Assembly: GCA_054601695.1 (NCBI GenBank)
Contig: BAAHQB010000127.1
Coordinates: forward strand, 310,001-374,000
Length of the DNA: 64,000 bases
Reading direction: 5' to 3'
Origin: Amorphochlora amoebiformis
Lineage: Eukaryota; Cercozoa; Chlorarachniophyceae
In this document: positions 1-63,866 of the stretch, one piece after another
Numbering within the stretch: the first letter of the stretch is position 1
How the letters are laid out: the number at the start of each line of letters is the position of its first letter
The notes under the pieces: model-generated
Database searches by the model: none
What the model saw: the letters and a program-made list of their open reading frames with translations, nothing else
What the model was told of the DNA's origin: nothing
Made by a program: the position numbers and the translations under genes

Positions 1-47
1 ATGTATATATATATATATGTGTGTGTGTGTGTACACATATATATGTA

Positions 48-121
<74 letters not shown>

Positions 122-156
122 ATATATAATATATATGTATATATATTATACGTATG

Positions 157-187
<31 letters not shown>

Positions 188-383
188 TATTTTTGTGTGT
201 GTGTGAATGTAGGTACATATCATACATATGTATAGATATTATATACATATGTATATAATAAATACTTATATTTATATATATATACATATATATATGTTTA
301 TGTAATATGCACAGAAATGTATATATGCACATCTACACATACACACACATACATATATCTACACACATATGCAAATACATATT

Positions 384-427
<44 letters not shown>

Positions 428-486
428 AATATACATTTAATATATTTCCACATATATACATAGAGAGTAGGTACATATGTATGTAA

Positions 487-537
<51 letters not shown>

Positions 538-542
538 TACAT

Positions 543-573
<31 letters not shown>

Positions 574-683
574 AATACATAATATTCTATGCACGTATGT
601 AGAGTGAACCTTTTTATACATACATGTAGAGAAATTCTGTACTTATGAAATATATCATATATAATACATACATACTATGTTAG
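1..683. repeat. TA/TG microsatellite, no exon seen
   Basis: This stretch holds TA, TG and CA microsatellite with small unique scraps near 210, 450-490 and 580-680. I see no island with paired splice borders. It is probably an intron of the gene whose first visible exon begins at 684. Confidence 0.6.
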
Positions 684-3228
<2,545 letters not shown>

Positions 3229-3246
<18 letters not shown>

Positions 3247-3365
3247 GCCGGTTGTCCGGTTAATATGCTCGTAAACAATGAACCTTGATATCACAATGGT
3301 CAGAGTCCAGGGTTAGCTGTTTTCTTTGGATGACGCCGAATAATTATGGAAAACTTACGTGCGGT
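3229..3365 (+). mobile_element. SINE-like element, copy 1 (short or diverged)
   Basis: The head ATTGTTCGTGCAGCGGTAA and the following roughly 130 nt align by eye with 8705-8830. Shared landmarks are the CCGGT(T)AATA motif and a TCCAGGG...TTTGGAT...AATAA block. See copy 2 at 8705 for the better tRNA-like box A. No flanking duplication could be judged because both sides are TA or minisatellite. Confidence 0.5.
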
Positions 3366-3369
3366 AGTC

Positions 3370-4225
3370 AGATATTTCCTTTCTTCCTCCGGAACCCACG
3401 GGTTCCGTCGGTTGAGGGGATACTTGGGTTCCGATCCTTATTTGGCCCATAAATCGCGCTGTATCTAATCTTGGTCTGATATTTCCTTTCTTCCTCCGGA
3501 ACCCATGGGTTCCGTCGGTTGGGGGGATACTTGGGTTCCGATCCTTATTTGGCCCACTAATCGCGCTGTATCTAATCTTGGTCTGATATTTCCTTTCTTC
3601 CTCCGGAACCCATGGGTTCCGTCGGTTGAGGGGATACTTGGGTTCCGATCCTTATTTGGCCCACTAATCGCGCTGTATCTAATCTTGGTCTGATATTTCC
3701 TTTCTTCCTCCGGAACCCATGGGTTCCGTCGGTTGGGGGGATACTTGGGTTCCGATCCTTATTTGGCCCACTAATCGCGCTGTATCTAATCGTGGTCTGA
3801 TATTTCCTTTCTTCCTCCGGAACCCATGGGTTCCGTCGGTTGAGGGGATACTTGGGTTCCGATCCTTGTTTGGCCCACTAATCGCGCTGTATCTAATCGT
3901 GGTCTGATATTTCCTTTCTTCCTCCGGAACCCATGGGTTCCGTCGGTTGAGGGGATACTTGGGTTCCGATCCTTATTTGGCCCACTAGTCGCGCTGTATC
4001 TAATCGTGGTCTGATATTTCCTTTCTTCCTCCGGAACCCATGGGTTCCGTCGGTTGGGGGGATACTTGGGTTCCGATCCTTATTTGGCCCACTAATCGCG
4101 CTGTATCTAATCGTGGTCTGATATTTCCTTTCTTCCTCCGGAACCCATGGGTTCCGTCGGTTGAGGGGATACTTGGGTTCCGATCCTTGTTTGGCCCACT
4201 AATCGCGCTGTATCTGATCATGGTC
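3370..4225 (+). repeat. 107-bp minisatellite, eight units
   Basis: Eight head-to-tail units of exactly 107 bp start at 3370, 3477, 3584, 3691, 3798, 3905, 4012 and 4119. Each contains TTTCCTTTCTTCCTCCGG, CCATGGGTTCCGTCGG and ACTTGGGTTCCGATCC. Because 107 is not a multiple of three, it opens long but meaningless frames on both strands. Variants (GAGGGG or GGGGG after GTCGGTT; CTTATTTGG or CTTGTTTGG; ATCTTGG or ATCGTGG) show that units 4-5 resemble units 7-8, so multi-unit blocks were duplicated. It ends 48 bp before the putative start of gene A2. Confidence 0.97.
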
Positions 4226-4273
4226 TTAACGATAGTCTTAGCTGCTCGTGGTTAATTAGCTGTAGGTTCCGCG

Positions 4274-10214
<5,941 letters not shown>

Positions 10215-10612
10215 CTGCGAACCCAACCAATCTCATGAGGAATACTCTATACTGAGGACTATATTGCACATAGACTACAAGGAGTATGCATGGTTTTGTT
10301 CAGTAGAGACTAGTGCTAGTCGTAATTGCTCTTCAGTTGAGTTGACTCAGATTTTATTCGAGAATTGACAGCTGTTTCTTGTGTCTTGATGAAGTTCTCA
10401 TGTGTTCAAAATTAAAACTATATTTTGGATTAGTAAACGTAGTAACATACGCCGTAGTCGACATGATTCTTGATATTACTAGATTATACTAGAAGTAACC
10501 AGACTTCGAATACATAATACTCAACCCACTATGATTATAACTCTTGATTCCAGGACTCACATTCTAGACATTCGTGCCTTTCCATAAGGAACGAGAAATA
10601 ATTAATTAACAT
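10215..10612. other. Intergenic region between convergent genes A2 and SirB
   Basis: About 400 bp of unique, moderately AT-rich sequence separates the stop codon of A2 from the stop codon of SirB. It presumably holds both 3' UTRs. There is no TA array, in contrast to the introns on either side. I see no convincing poly(A) signal or RNA gene. Confidence 0.7.
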
Positions 10613-10791
10613 TTAAGCTTGCTTCTCAATCGCGCTCGAAACTCTAGCCTCGATGACTTGAGCGATCATCTTGTCCATGCCCAGGCAGTCCTGTACCATA
10701 AATATGTAATGTAAATTACATATATATATATATATATATAATATATTCAAACTTAATGTATATGTTTATATACGTATATATAGAAAACGAA

Positions 10792-10849
<58 letters not shown>

Positions 10850-11395
10850 CTATACTAGTATTACATTATTATACATATAAAATATTATTATATATATATA
10901 TATATATTTAGATATATATTGTGTATATAATATATATAAATATATATATATATTGTATGAAATATTATACACTAGTGCGTATACATGTGCAAGATAAATA
11001 CATTTCATTGATATGGACAATTCATTGAGATATATGATAGTGTATAAAGTATATTAAGATAGAAACTTATTTGCTTTACCATCTACTCATACTCCGTGTA
11101 ATTATCCACACACGCATATATATATATATATATATAAACTGTATATATATATATATATATATACATAAACTGTATATATATATATTATATATATCTATAT
11201 ATATATATATATATATATGTATATGTATATATATATACCGCCAGAGTGATCTCAAGAGAAGGATATTCATCTCGAGCGTCCTCAACAAGCTTTGGAATAT
11301 CACTCTGATACATATATATATATATATATATATATGCATGTATATATATATATATATATTATATTGTCATATATATATACATACACATACATACA

Positions 11396-11437
<42 letters not shown>

Positions 11438-11558
11438 TATGTATATATATAAATAAATGCATAGTTAGGCTTGGCTTGACACGTAGACATCTATGGAATG
11501 CGAGATATATTTAGTTGTATATATATTATATATATATATGTATATATATAATATATAT

Positions 11559-11599
<41 letters not shown>

Positions 11600-11660
11600 C
11601 ATATATTATATACCTGTACATGTCTCCCCTTTGATAGGAAGTAAGGGACTACCACACACA

Positions 11661-11717
<57 letters not shown>

Positions 11718-11860
11718 CCTGTACATGTCTGCCTCTTGATAGGAAGTATGGGACTACAACTACACTCTCAGCACCCTTTTCATGACATTTACCAACGGCC
11801 TACAAATATATATATATATATATATATATATTTATCTATATGTATATATGTAAATATGTG

Positions 11861-11935
<75 letters not shown>

Positions 11936-11985
11936 CTACACTCTCCTCACCCTTTTCATGACATTTACCAACGGCCTATGTGTTA

Positions 11986-12026
<41 letters not shown>

Positions 12027-12067
12027 CATATGTGTGTGTATATGTATAGACATATATGGTATATATG

Positions 12068-12111
<44 letters not shown>

Positions 12112-12165
12112 ATATAGACGGTATAGTAAGTACCATTTACACACATGTATATACACATATTTACA

Positions 12166-12196
<31 letters not shown>

Positions 12197-12512
12197 TGAT
12201 ATATATATATATATATACTATATATTATATATACATCAGATATAGACTGTGTAGCAAGTTCCATATACACATATGTATATACACATATACCCATATATAT
12301 ATATATATTTATATATATATTTATATATAAATTATATATATTATATACATCAGATATAGACCGTTGAACAAGTTGCATAAACACACATGTATACACATAT
12401 ACGCATATGTATATATATATATATATGTGTGTGTATATGTATATTATACATTATATGTACGTTAGATACAGACGGTGTAGCAAGTTGCATACACATGTAT
12501 GCACATATACTC

Positions 12513-12550
<38 letters not shown>

Positions 12551-12940
12551 CATAGATACAATAATACAGATAGCATCAGTAAAAGCAGCTCGATGAGTAG
12601 ATGTCTGTACAGTATTCAAACGTTATCGTAGCCCTAATATAGACCGCTCGAGATCGATGGAGATTCTGGAGATGGTTCGGAGATCGTATCATCCGATAGT
12701 ACCCGGTAGTATCCGGTGGTACCCGTCAGTACCCGGTAGTAACGGGATTTCGTGGTACCATGACAAAGCGTGACGTCACGCCATATCATGGTGACTTCCC
12801 GGCATGTCACACCGAATGTTACCCATCAGTAGCCTCTTCGTTTGTAGTGAAGAGCAAGTAGGCATGCAACATGGAGAGTTAAAATCAGAATTCGGAAAGA
12901 CTTCAATCGGACCACTCTCCACACTACCACCGCTTTAACA

Positions 12941-13023
<83 letters not shown>

Positions 13024-13208
13024 CATATGTATGTATATTATGTATTATATATACATCAGATATAGATGGTCTTGCTAGTTCCATATGGGCCACCTCTACG
13101 ATACTTCTATCTGAGATATCCTACATATTAGATGTATATATATATATATATATATAATACATGTATTATATATATATATATATTATATATATATTTTTTT
13201 TTTTTTTT

Positions 13209-13282
<74 letters not shown>

Positions 13283-13421
13283 CACATATATTATATATAT
13301 ATATATTATATATGTACGTGTGTATATATGTATATATGTAGATATTATATATATATAATATATATATAGACATATACATATACATGTAAATATATATATA
13401 TATATATATTTATATATTATA

Positions 13422-13452
<31 letters not shown>

Positions 13453-13702
13453 CTTAGATATATACATACCTATGTATACACACACAATATTAATATATAT
13501 GTATATATATATATATAGTACATAATATATTAATATATATATATATACTATATATATACATATATATATGTAAATATATAAAATATATATACGTGTGCAC
13601 ACGTACACATATATATTCTATATATATATATATATATAATATATATATATATATGTCTCCATTTAAAAGTACATATTATAGACATACGTATATGAATATA
13701 TT

Positions 13703-13749
<47 letters not shown>

Positions 13750-13754
13750 AAACC

Positions 13755-13803
<49 letters not shown>

Positions 13804-14004
13804 ATACGCATGTCCATAATATATATATATATATATATATACGTATATATGTATATATATGTATGTGTATGTCATATATATATATATATATATATAGATA
13901 TATAATTTATATATATTAAATATACACGTATTAGAAATACATATATATATTACGTGTATGTAAATATGTAAATACATATATATATATATATATATGCTTA
14001 TATA

Positions 14005-14087
<83 letters not shown>

Positions 14088-14164
14088 ACCTTATATAATT
14101 CAGCGAATTCAAATAGCATCTTATTTGCCTCCTAATGTGTTATATCTTTATATATATATATATA

Positions 14165-14198
<34 letters not shown>

Positions 14199-14259
14199 TC
14201 CATACAATATCTATATATTATACATATACATATGTATGTATATATATTATTAAAATATA

Positions 14260-14302
<43 letters not shown>

Positions 14303-14313
14303 ATGTAGTATAT

Positions 14314-14350
<37 letters not shown>

Positions 14351-14365
14351 TATATTATATATATA

Positions 14366-14409
<44 letters not shown>

Positions 14410-14466
14410 TATATATATATATATATTTATTATACTGATAGGTATATATTTATATATAAACATACG

Positions 14467-14521
<55 letters not shown>

Positions 14522-14611
14522 GCAGCCTCTGCTACTAGAAGTGAGGTTGCTTATATAATATATATATATATATATATATATTTAGATACATATATAGAAA
14601 TATATACATAA

Positions 14612-14666
<55 letters not shown>

Positions 14667-14676
14667 TATACATATG

Positions 14677-14726
<50 letters not shown>

Positions 14727-15609
14727 AACTACTGTCTAAAGTTAAACCAAAACACACGCTAGCAACTCCATAACCCTAACCCTAACCCTAACCCTAACCC
14801 TAACCCTAACCCTAACCCTAACCCTAACCCTATCCCTCACCCTAATTCTAACCCTAACCTTAACGGTAACCCACCACCTTACCTAGCGCTAACCGTAATC
14901 CTAACCCTAACCCTAACCCTAACCCTAACCCTAATTCTAGGGTTAGGGTTAGGGTTAGGGTTAGGAAAGTCATTATAGTCGACCATGGATCTAAACGGGA
15001 GGTTAAGGTTGGGATTAGGGTTAGGGTTAGCGTTAGGGTTAGCATTGGGATTAGCGTTAGGGTTACGGTTAGGGTTAGCGTTGGAGTTAGGGTTAGGACT
15101 ATCATTATAGTCGACCATGGTTATAAACGCGAGGTTAGGGTCGGGATTAGGGTTAGGGTTAGGGTTAGGGTTAGGGTTAGGGTTAGGATTGGGATGGGGA
15201 TAGGGATAAGTAGAGCTAGGGTTATGGTTAGGGTTTTCAGTTAAGGGTTAAGGGTAGGGTTTTAAGTTAATCCCAACGCTAACCCTAACCGTAACCCTAG
15301 CCTAATCCCAACGCCAACGCTAACCCTAACACTAACCCTAACCCTAACCCTAATCCTAACCCTAACCTCGCGTTTAGATCCATGGTCGACTATGTTGACC
15401 TGTCCTAACCCTAACCCTAACCCTAATACCTACGCTAACCCAAACCGTAACCCTAACCTAATCCCAACGCTAGCCCTAACCCTAACCCTAACCCTAAGGC
15501 TAACCCTAACCCTAACCCTAACCCTAACGCTAACCCTAACCCTTATCTTAACCTCGCGTCTGGATCCATGGTCGACTATAACGACCGCCACAGAGACCTT
15601 GATGCAGAT

Positions 15610-15668
<59 letters not shown>

Positions 15669-15697
15669 TAAAGTATTTTAAGGTGTATATGGGTATG

Positions 15698-15768
<71 letters not shown>

Positions 15769-15824
15769 TGTGTACATATATTTACTTGTATATATATAGT
15801 ATAAATTATATGTAATTTGTATTT

Positions 15825-15864
<40 letters not shown>

Positions 15865-15865
15865 G

Positions 15866-15906
<41 letters not shown>

Positions 15907-15953
15907 ATTATTGTTATATATTGTTTACCTATATATTGTATGTGTGTTTGTGC

Positions 15954-15990
<37 letters not shown>

Positions 15991-16050
15991 TACCAGTTTA
16001 TAAGTATATATATATATATATGTATAAAAACATATATATATATATATATC

Positions 16051-16089
<39 letters not shown>

Positions 16090-16092
16090 TAA

Positions 16093-16187
<95 letters not shown>

Positions 16188-16352
16188 TACATGTGTGTGC
16201 GTATAAAGAGAAAGAGAGTGTGTAATACCGTGGATTTCTTTGCAGGAAATGTTTTAACATCTAGCGAAAATGTCTTAACATTTCGCGAAAGCCTTCGAGC
16301 AGGTGAACACACCCCACTTGGCCGAATAACTCGCCTACTACTTGTAGATGAC
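10613..16352 (-). CDS. SIRB: Sirohydrochlorin ferrochelatase, SirB/CbiX family (seven exons found; start codon not located)
   Basis: It inserts ferrous iron into sirohydrochlorin, the last step of siroheme synthesis, usually in plastids. Exons in transcript order: 16229-16352, 15553-15597, 14090-14131, 13055-13120, 11719-11799, 11239-11304 and 10613-10690 (TAA stop). Phases agree and give 166 residues. Family hallmarks appear in order: [12 protein letters not shown] (first metal-binding His), [27 protein letters not shown] (second His), [30 protein letters not shown] and [16 protein letters not shown]. The length fits a single-domain SirB. The first exon found ([28 protein letters not shown]) resembles a transit peptide and needs an upstream start exon that I could not fix. 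No Fe-S cysteine tail is seen. It is divergent from the kinase gene and shares roughly 16620-17117 with it. Confidence 0.95.
11613..11651 (-). repeat. 3' fragment copy of the SirB PYFLS exon
   Basis: On the minus strand this reads [13 protein letters not shown] followed by the GTATAT donor, copying the second half of exon 11719-11799 with one Arg-to-Lys change. It is downstream of the intact exon in transcript order. Confidence 0.93.
11935..11978 (-). repeat. 5' fragment copy of the SirB PYFLS exon
   Basis: On the minus strand the acceptor plus [14 protein letters not shown] is copied from the first half of exon 11719-11799 and then breaks off into TA. It lies upstream in transcript order, so this one exon has both kinds of fragment on their expected sides. 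Confidence 0.93.
12108..12492 (-). repeat. Four 3' fragment copies of the SirB HMELA exon
   Basis: Minus-strand copies of the exon's last third with its GTATAT-like donor occur at about 12460-12492 ([10 protein letters not shown]), 12350-12383 ([10 protein letters not shown]), 12235-12265 ([10 protein letters not shown]) and 12108-12137 (MVLTIPSIS). All begin at the exonic CATATGG, so the catalytic His codon is lost, and all lie downstream of the intact exon 13055-13120. Decay increases with distance. Confidence 0.92.
12590..12943 (-). mobile_element. SINE-like element, copy 3 (inverted)
   Basis: Read on the minus strand it starts ATTGTTAAAGCGGTGGTAGT and contains TGACGTCACGC, a run of CGGGTACT/CCGGTAG repeats and an ACAGACATCTAC tail. 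These are in the same order as in 8705-9093, at clearly reduced identity. It sits in a SirB intron. Three diverged copies in mixed orientation support a dispersed family. Confidence 0.6.
14770..15552. repeat. Interstitial telomere-type array in a SirB intron, with orientation switches
   Basis: CCCTAA repeats run 14770-14936, switch to TTAGGG at 14937 and run to about 15280, then switch back to CCCTAA to 15552. The second switch has the TTAGGG-to-CCCTAA geometry of a head-to-head telomere junction. Embedded are three copies of the SirB DHGS exon, at 14970-15004 (+), 15090-15131 (+) and 15366-15399 (-). The array abuts the intact DHGS exon at 15553. Confidence 0.95.
14970..15399. repeat. Three copies of the SirB DHGS exon inside the telomere array
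   Basis: The plus-strand copy 14970-15004 reads [16 protein letters not shown]. The plus-strand copy 15090-15131 reads [17 protein letters not shown]. The minus-strand copy 15366-15399 reads [17 protein letters not shown]. The intact exon is 15553-15597 on the minus strand. In each case the telomere repeat starts immediately after GAG, so its GTTAGG lies where the 5' splice site should be. Confidence 0.92.
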
Positions 16353-16379
16353 CTATGATATATATATAATAATAATAAT

Positions 16380-16454
<75 letters not shown>

Positions 16455-16459
16455 GTGTA

Positions 16460-16513
16460 TGGTGAACACCCCACTTGGCCGAATAATTCGCCTACTACCT
16501 ATAGATGACCTAT
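16460..16513 (-). repeat. 5' fragment copy of the first identified SirB exon
   Basis: The block GGTGAACACCCCACTTGGCC through GACCTATGATA repeats the acceptor side of exon 16229-16352 with a few changes. On the minus strand it lies upstream of the intact exon, as expected for a 5' fragment. Confidence 0.85.
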
Positions 16514-16514
16514 G

Positions 16515-16546
<32 letters not shown>

Positions 16547-16619
16547 TATATATGTATATATATATATATATATATATGTGTATGGCATACCACATATGTT
16601 GTGTGTCATACCTTAATAC

Positions 16620-17117
16620 ATACAATTATCATAAATACTTACATACACAACACATATTTACATTATAAAACAACAATCAAGCCCCCCATTAACCTATATA
16701 TATCTCTTTTAGACAGATTGGGGGGGGGGCTGACCACAGGCTCACGACTCTAACCCGCCCACGGCCTCAGCCGATAAAAAAAGGAAATTAAAATTGCGCT
16801 CACAGGTTGCCCCTTCTCTTCCCGATAAACATCAGACTGACGCAAGCAATGCCTATGGCCAGGGAGACATAGAGGGGGCGCAGAGTCGACGCCATATGGA
16901 ATCGGTGGCTGCGTGCGTGTCGTGTTTATGTGTCACCCTGCGGTGTCACGCGTCACCCTGCGGTGTCACGCGTCACTTTGGGGTGTCACTCTGTCATGAT
17001 GACAGCTGTCACTTTGATTTGTCACAATGAGATGTCACGTAGATGTCACAGTCTTAGAATACACGTGTCCGTAGGTTCCGACTTTGCTCTGCCGAGGGTG
17101 GTGACCTAAGTGCGAGT
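16620..17117. promoter_or_regulatory. Divergent intergenic region between SirB and ethanolamine kinase
   Basis: This is unique, more GC-rich sequence without TA. It contains ten GTCAC words between 16931 and 17050, including two and a half tandem units of CTGCGGTGTCACGCGTCAC. The cluster ends about 70 bp before the kinase ATG. It is a candidate bidirectional promoter. The same CGNTGTCACGC word occurs near 48425 upstream of gene E. Confidence 0.6.
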
Positions 17118-28768
<11,651 letters not shown>

Positions 28769-29819
28769 ATTTATAGTGTTATCCGTTATCAAGATGAAAC
28801 GCACATGTGCTGATTTCGCCGAAAACAAACCGCGCTTTTTAAGGAAAGGGCATCTTCGAGACTTCGTCGGGGGGCTTAATAGACCCTCTCATCATTTCAA
28901 CTCACCCAAGAATACTGTCTCAGTGCCCACTGCCCAGATGACTTAAAAAAGAGGTCCTACTCTAGCTACTAGCTCTGTCGCGCAATATATGATTAACAAC
29001 ATTGTGTGCGGGTTCTCTTCGATTTATTTTTATCTTTTTCACTAGTTTCAATATCACATTCTAGAAGACATTGTCACTTGACTGAAATATTAACTAACTA
29101 GACTAAGGTTCTACCTGTTCCTACTGATATAGATAATTAGGTTTACGTGTGTATGCACCAGACGCAGTATCCTGAGGCATCTTTATCTGGAGTATATCCA
29201 GTTTTAGTATTGCTGTCTAGAGCTAGTACTATCGTATTGTGAAGCAGGTAGATCTCGTAGCTCACTAGTACTAGAGTCTCTATATATCTAGTATGTTCCA
29301 GTATACCAGTTGTATATATACTAGATATATTAGATATTACTTGTATTACTACGATATCTGGGCCTTATATCACCATTGGATCATATCATTACAATCTCAA
29401 AATAATTATCGTCTGATCAGATATATATATATATATATTAGTATTTAACTACATTAACTACATTAAGTAAGTTAATTCCAGCCTGATTGATACCTTATTA
29501 GCACTTCTAGCAGTACCACTGTACCATGTCCACTTTCTAGACTTTATAAATATTATACAACGGTTAATCTTGCCTAATGATTGCGGATTAAGAAGGGTTA
29601 CGAGTTTGGCTCAGTTCAGATAAAGCCCAGTCTCTCGGGGGTAACCTCAATCAGCTGCTAGGGCTGCTGGGGCTGCTAGATTTAGGAGATTATCAGACTT
29701 CAACACTCACTCTCAAGTTTTTTTTTGTTCCCAAGACACAGCTTTCTCAAAGCTTTTTTTCCCAAAGACAAGTGGATATATATATATGCATCATACCATT
29801 CGAGATAATTGGAGTGTCT
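28769..29819. other. Intergenic region between convergent kinase and gene C
   Basis: About 1.05 kb of unique sequence, mildly AT-rich, almost without TA runs. It presumably holds the 3' UTRs. A 50-codon frame at 28794-28946 has no support beyond being open. I see no RNA gene. Confidence 0.65.
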
Positions 29820-41060
<11,241 letters not shown>

Positions 41061-41063
41061 CTA

Positions 41064-41081
41064 TATATATATATGTTATAC

Positions 41082-41116
<35 letters not shown>

Positions 41117-41213
41117 AATGTATATATATATTTATAATTTATATACATTACATATATATATATATATATTATGTTTATACATACATATATATATATATAT
41201 ATATTATATATTT

Positions 41214-41268
<55 letters not shown>

Positions 41269-41275
41269 GATACAA

Positions 41276-41337
<62 letters not shown>

Positions 41338-41423
41338 ATATATATATATGCTTGTGTATGTATGTTAGGGTGGAACCTTAGACAGTTAGGGCTAGAATTA
41401 GCGTATACATATACGTGTGTACG

Positions 41424-41458
<35 letters not shown>

Positions 41459-41521
41459 CGTATTTATGTATATACAAAAACATATTCCTATCTTTACAAA
41501 TCTAAAAATATACATACATAC

Positions 41522-41560
<39 letters not shown>

Positions 41561-41691
41561 CATCCATACAATATTACAACTCAAACCGAATCTCAAACCT
41601 AACCCTGACCCTAACCCTAACCCTAATCCTAACCCTAACCGCAGCAGCCATAACCCTAACCCTAACCTCGACCCTAACAATAGCACCAACC
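41064..41691. other. Region between gene C and gene E
   Basis: TA microsatellite with a few telomere-like words (41365-41400) and a CCCTAA array (41594-41691). The start exon of gene C may lie here but I could not place it. The stop codon of gene E sits at the edge of the CCCTAA array. Confidence 0.55.
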
Positions 41692-48318
<6,627 letters not shown>

Positions 48319-48339
48319 TACAGTTTCTGCTGGTCAATT

Positions 48340-48512
48340 GGCGACCTAGTGTGACCAAGCGCGAAGTCACGCCAGTAGCTGTGATTGAACGCCGAGTCAC
48401 ATTAATATAATCTGACTAAACGCTGTGTCACGCTTACTTAGTACAATATCACGCTATGGTTACCCTACTCGGCGCAGAGTCACGCTAGTGTAAGCGTGAC
48501 TCACCGCTGTAT
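48340..48512. promoter_or_regulatory. GTCAC/GTGAC cluster upstream of gene E
   Basis: Six GTCAC or GTGAC words, most in the larger form CGCNNNGTCACGC, lie 30-190 bp upstream of the gene E ATG, in the intergenic region shared with the divergent transporter gene. They resemble the cluster at 16931-17050. Confidence 0.55.
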
Positions 48513-49560
48513 CACACTGATACATCCGGTTCTCCTGGATCGACTTGATGGTATACGAAGGATTTGGGCGATTTCTCCAGGGAGGGGTTTGCTGAATCTC
48601 CGAAGGCCGAAGGTTAAGTTTTGTGTTCGATCTCCAATCTACACCCAAAATACGGTCAATTCTTGCTCCCTCCCACAGTTTCCCCTCCCCCCACCCCCTT
48701 CCCGCCTTCCTCGCCAAAACCGCGTCGGAAATTTTGGAAGAAAAGAACCAGATTTCTTTCTTAAACTCCCTTAACGAAAAAAGGGGGTCACGGAGTATTG
48801 CACGAATGTGTTGCATGTGTACATGGGGGGTATGTAGTCTGGACATTCACGTTAATATTTGCACGGGGCAGTACACGACACCTAGTGTTTCCGATGGGTC
48901 ATTTACAACTCGGGACGTATGTACACGCAAGTATATGCTCCCACGCTCCTTTCGTGGTGCATATGCTCATGAGAGCAGATCCCATGGGTCAAAACCACTT
49001 GTGCACATATGTAATTCGACCGGTACACATGCCTCCACAGTCACAACATACTCGGGTCCACGGGTCGTGAAATGCTCGGATACACACAGTTCTAATAGGC
49101 ATACGTACAGGCCACCTGGGTCATAAAGAATTGCGTGCATATGCACACACTTCCGACAAACATGCCATTTGTGTGAATATGCACATACTTCCGATAACAA
49201 TGCCTATGAGTCACAACATACTCGGATACATACGTACACGGCAGAAAAGCACCTTTGCACGTAAGACACAGCCAGCGAAATGCTTTCTTTCGTCATAAAA
49301 CACTTATTTACCACATTAGTGTACATCATCAGTGAATATACTCAAATCCTTCGTAAGTTTGCACCAATGTGTATGTGTACAGCTCGTGTATACCCAAGGG
49401 TTAAAACACTCGTTTTGCTGTATATGTGTAGTCGGGCAGTAATTTGGCAGTAAATATGCTCACCAAGCACTAATATGCGTATGTATCGTTAGTAAATATT
49501 CCCATGTCTCAGTTTTGTGTATTATAAATATGCCCGTGCTTCGTAAGCAGTTTTGTGTAT
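48513..49560. other. Unique intergenic stretch with degenerate internal repetition
   Basis: This TA-poor sequence lies between divergent genes E and SLC35F6. From about 48800 the words GGGTCA, ATATGCTC, ACTTCCGA, ACACTCG and GTACAC recur in loose order, for example GTCACAACATACTCGG at 49040 and 49211. It reads as an old tandem repeat or a dense cluster of short sites. Two overlapping open frames (plus 48623-49126, minus 48460-48846) lack splice support. The plus frame contains FLAKTASEILEEKNQISFL. Confidence 0.5.
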
Positions 49561-49582
49561 ATTCGTATTTTGTATGTATAAT

Positions 49583-49719
<137 letters not shown>

Positions 49720-49732
49720 TTGTATGTATATT

Positions 49733-49768
<36 letters not shown>

Positions 49769-49844
49769 ACAGGTATTTTTTTTAATATTATTTCTATAAA
49801 CACACATATAAGAGACACACGTACATAATATATATATTACATAT

Positions 49845-49925
<81 letters not shown>

Positions 49926-49942
49926 TATTTAACTAGGAAGAG

Positions 49943-63495
<13,553 letters not shown>

Positions 63496-63500
63496 GCATG

Positions 63501-63554
<54 letters not shown>

Positions 63555-63585
63555 ATATATATAATATTTTTATAATATATACATA

Positions 63586-63638
<53 letters not shown>

Positions 63639-63643
63639 GTATG

Positions 63644-63681
<38 letters not shown>

Positions 63682-63713
63682 CATACAGATGTTATACATA
63701 TAAAAGTATATAA

Positions 63714-63750
<37 letters not shown>

Positions 63751-63825
63751 TTTACATTTATATGAATATGTGTCTTATATATGTAGAAATAATCATCATA
63801 TATGCATACACATATTTAGCACAAT

Positions 63826-63866
<41 letters not shown>

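Noticed and set aside
3505-4255. Open frames such as GSVGWGDTWVPILIW
   Set aside because: They come from the 107-bp minisatellite, whose unit is not a multiple of three; every frame opens by repetition.
16245-16305. Plus-strand exon [18 protein letters not shown] with acceptor TTTGCAG
   Set aside because: It is attractive alone, but the minus strand is continuous in phase into the SirB VDHGSRRE exon, and its fragment copy obeys the minus-strand polarity.
28794-28946. 50-codon frame downstream of the kinase stop
   Set aside because: It most likely lies in the 3' UTR; there is no independent support.
48460-49126. Overlapping 128-codon minus and 167-codon plus open frames
   Set aside because: The two oppose each other, lack splice borders and recognisable motifs, and lie where divergent promoters are expected.
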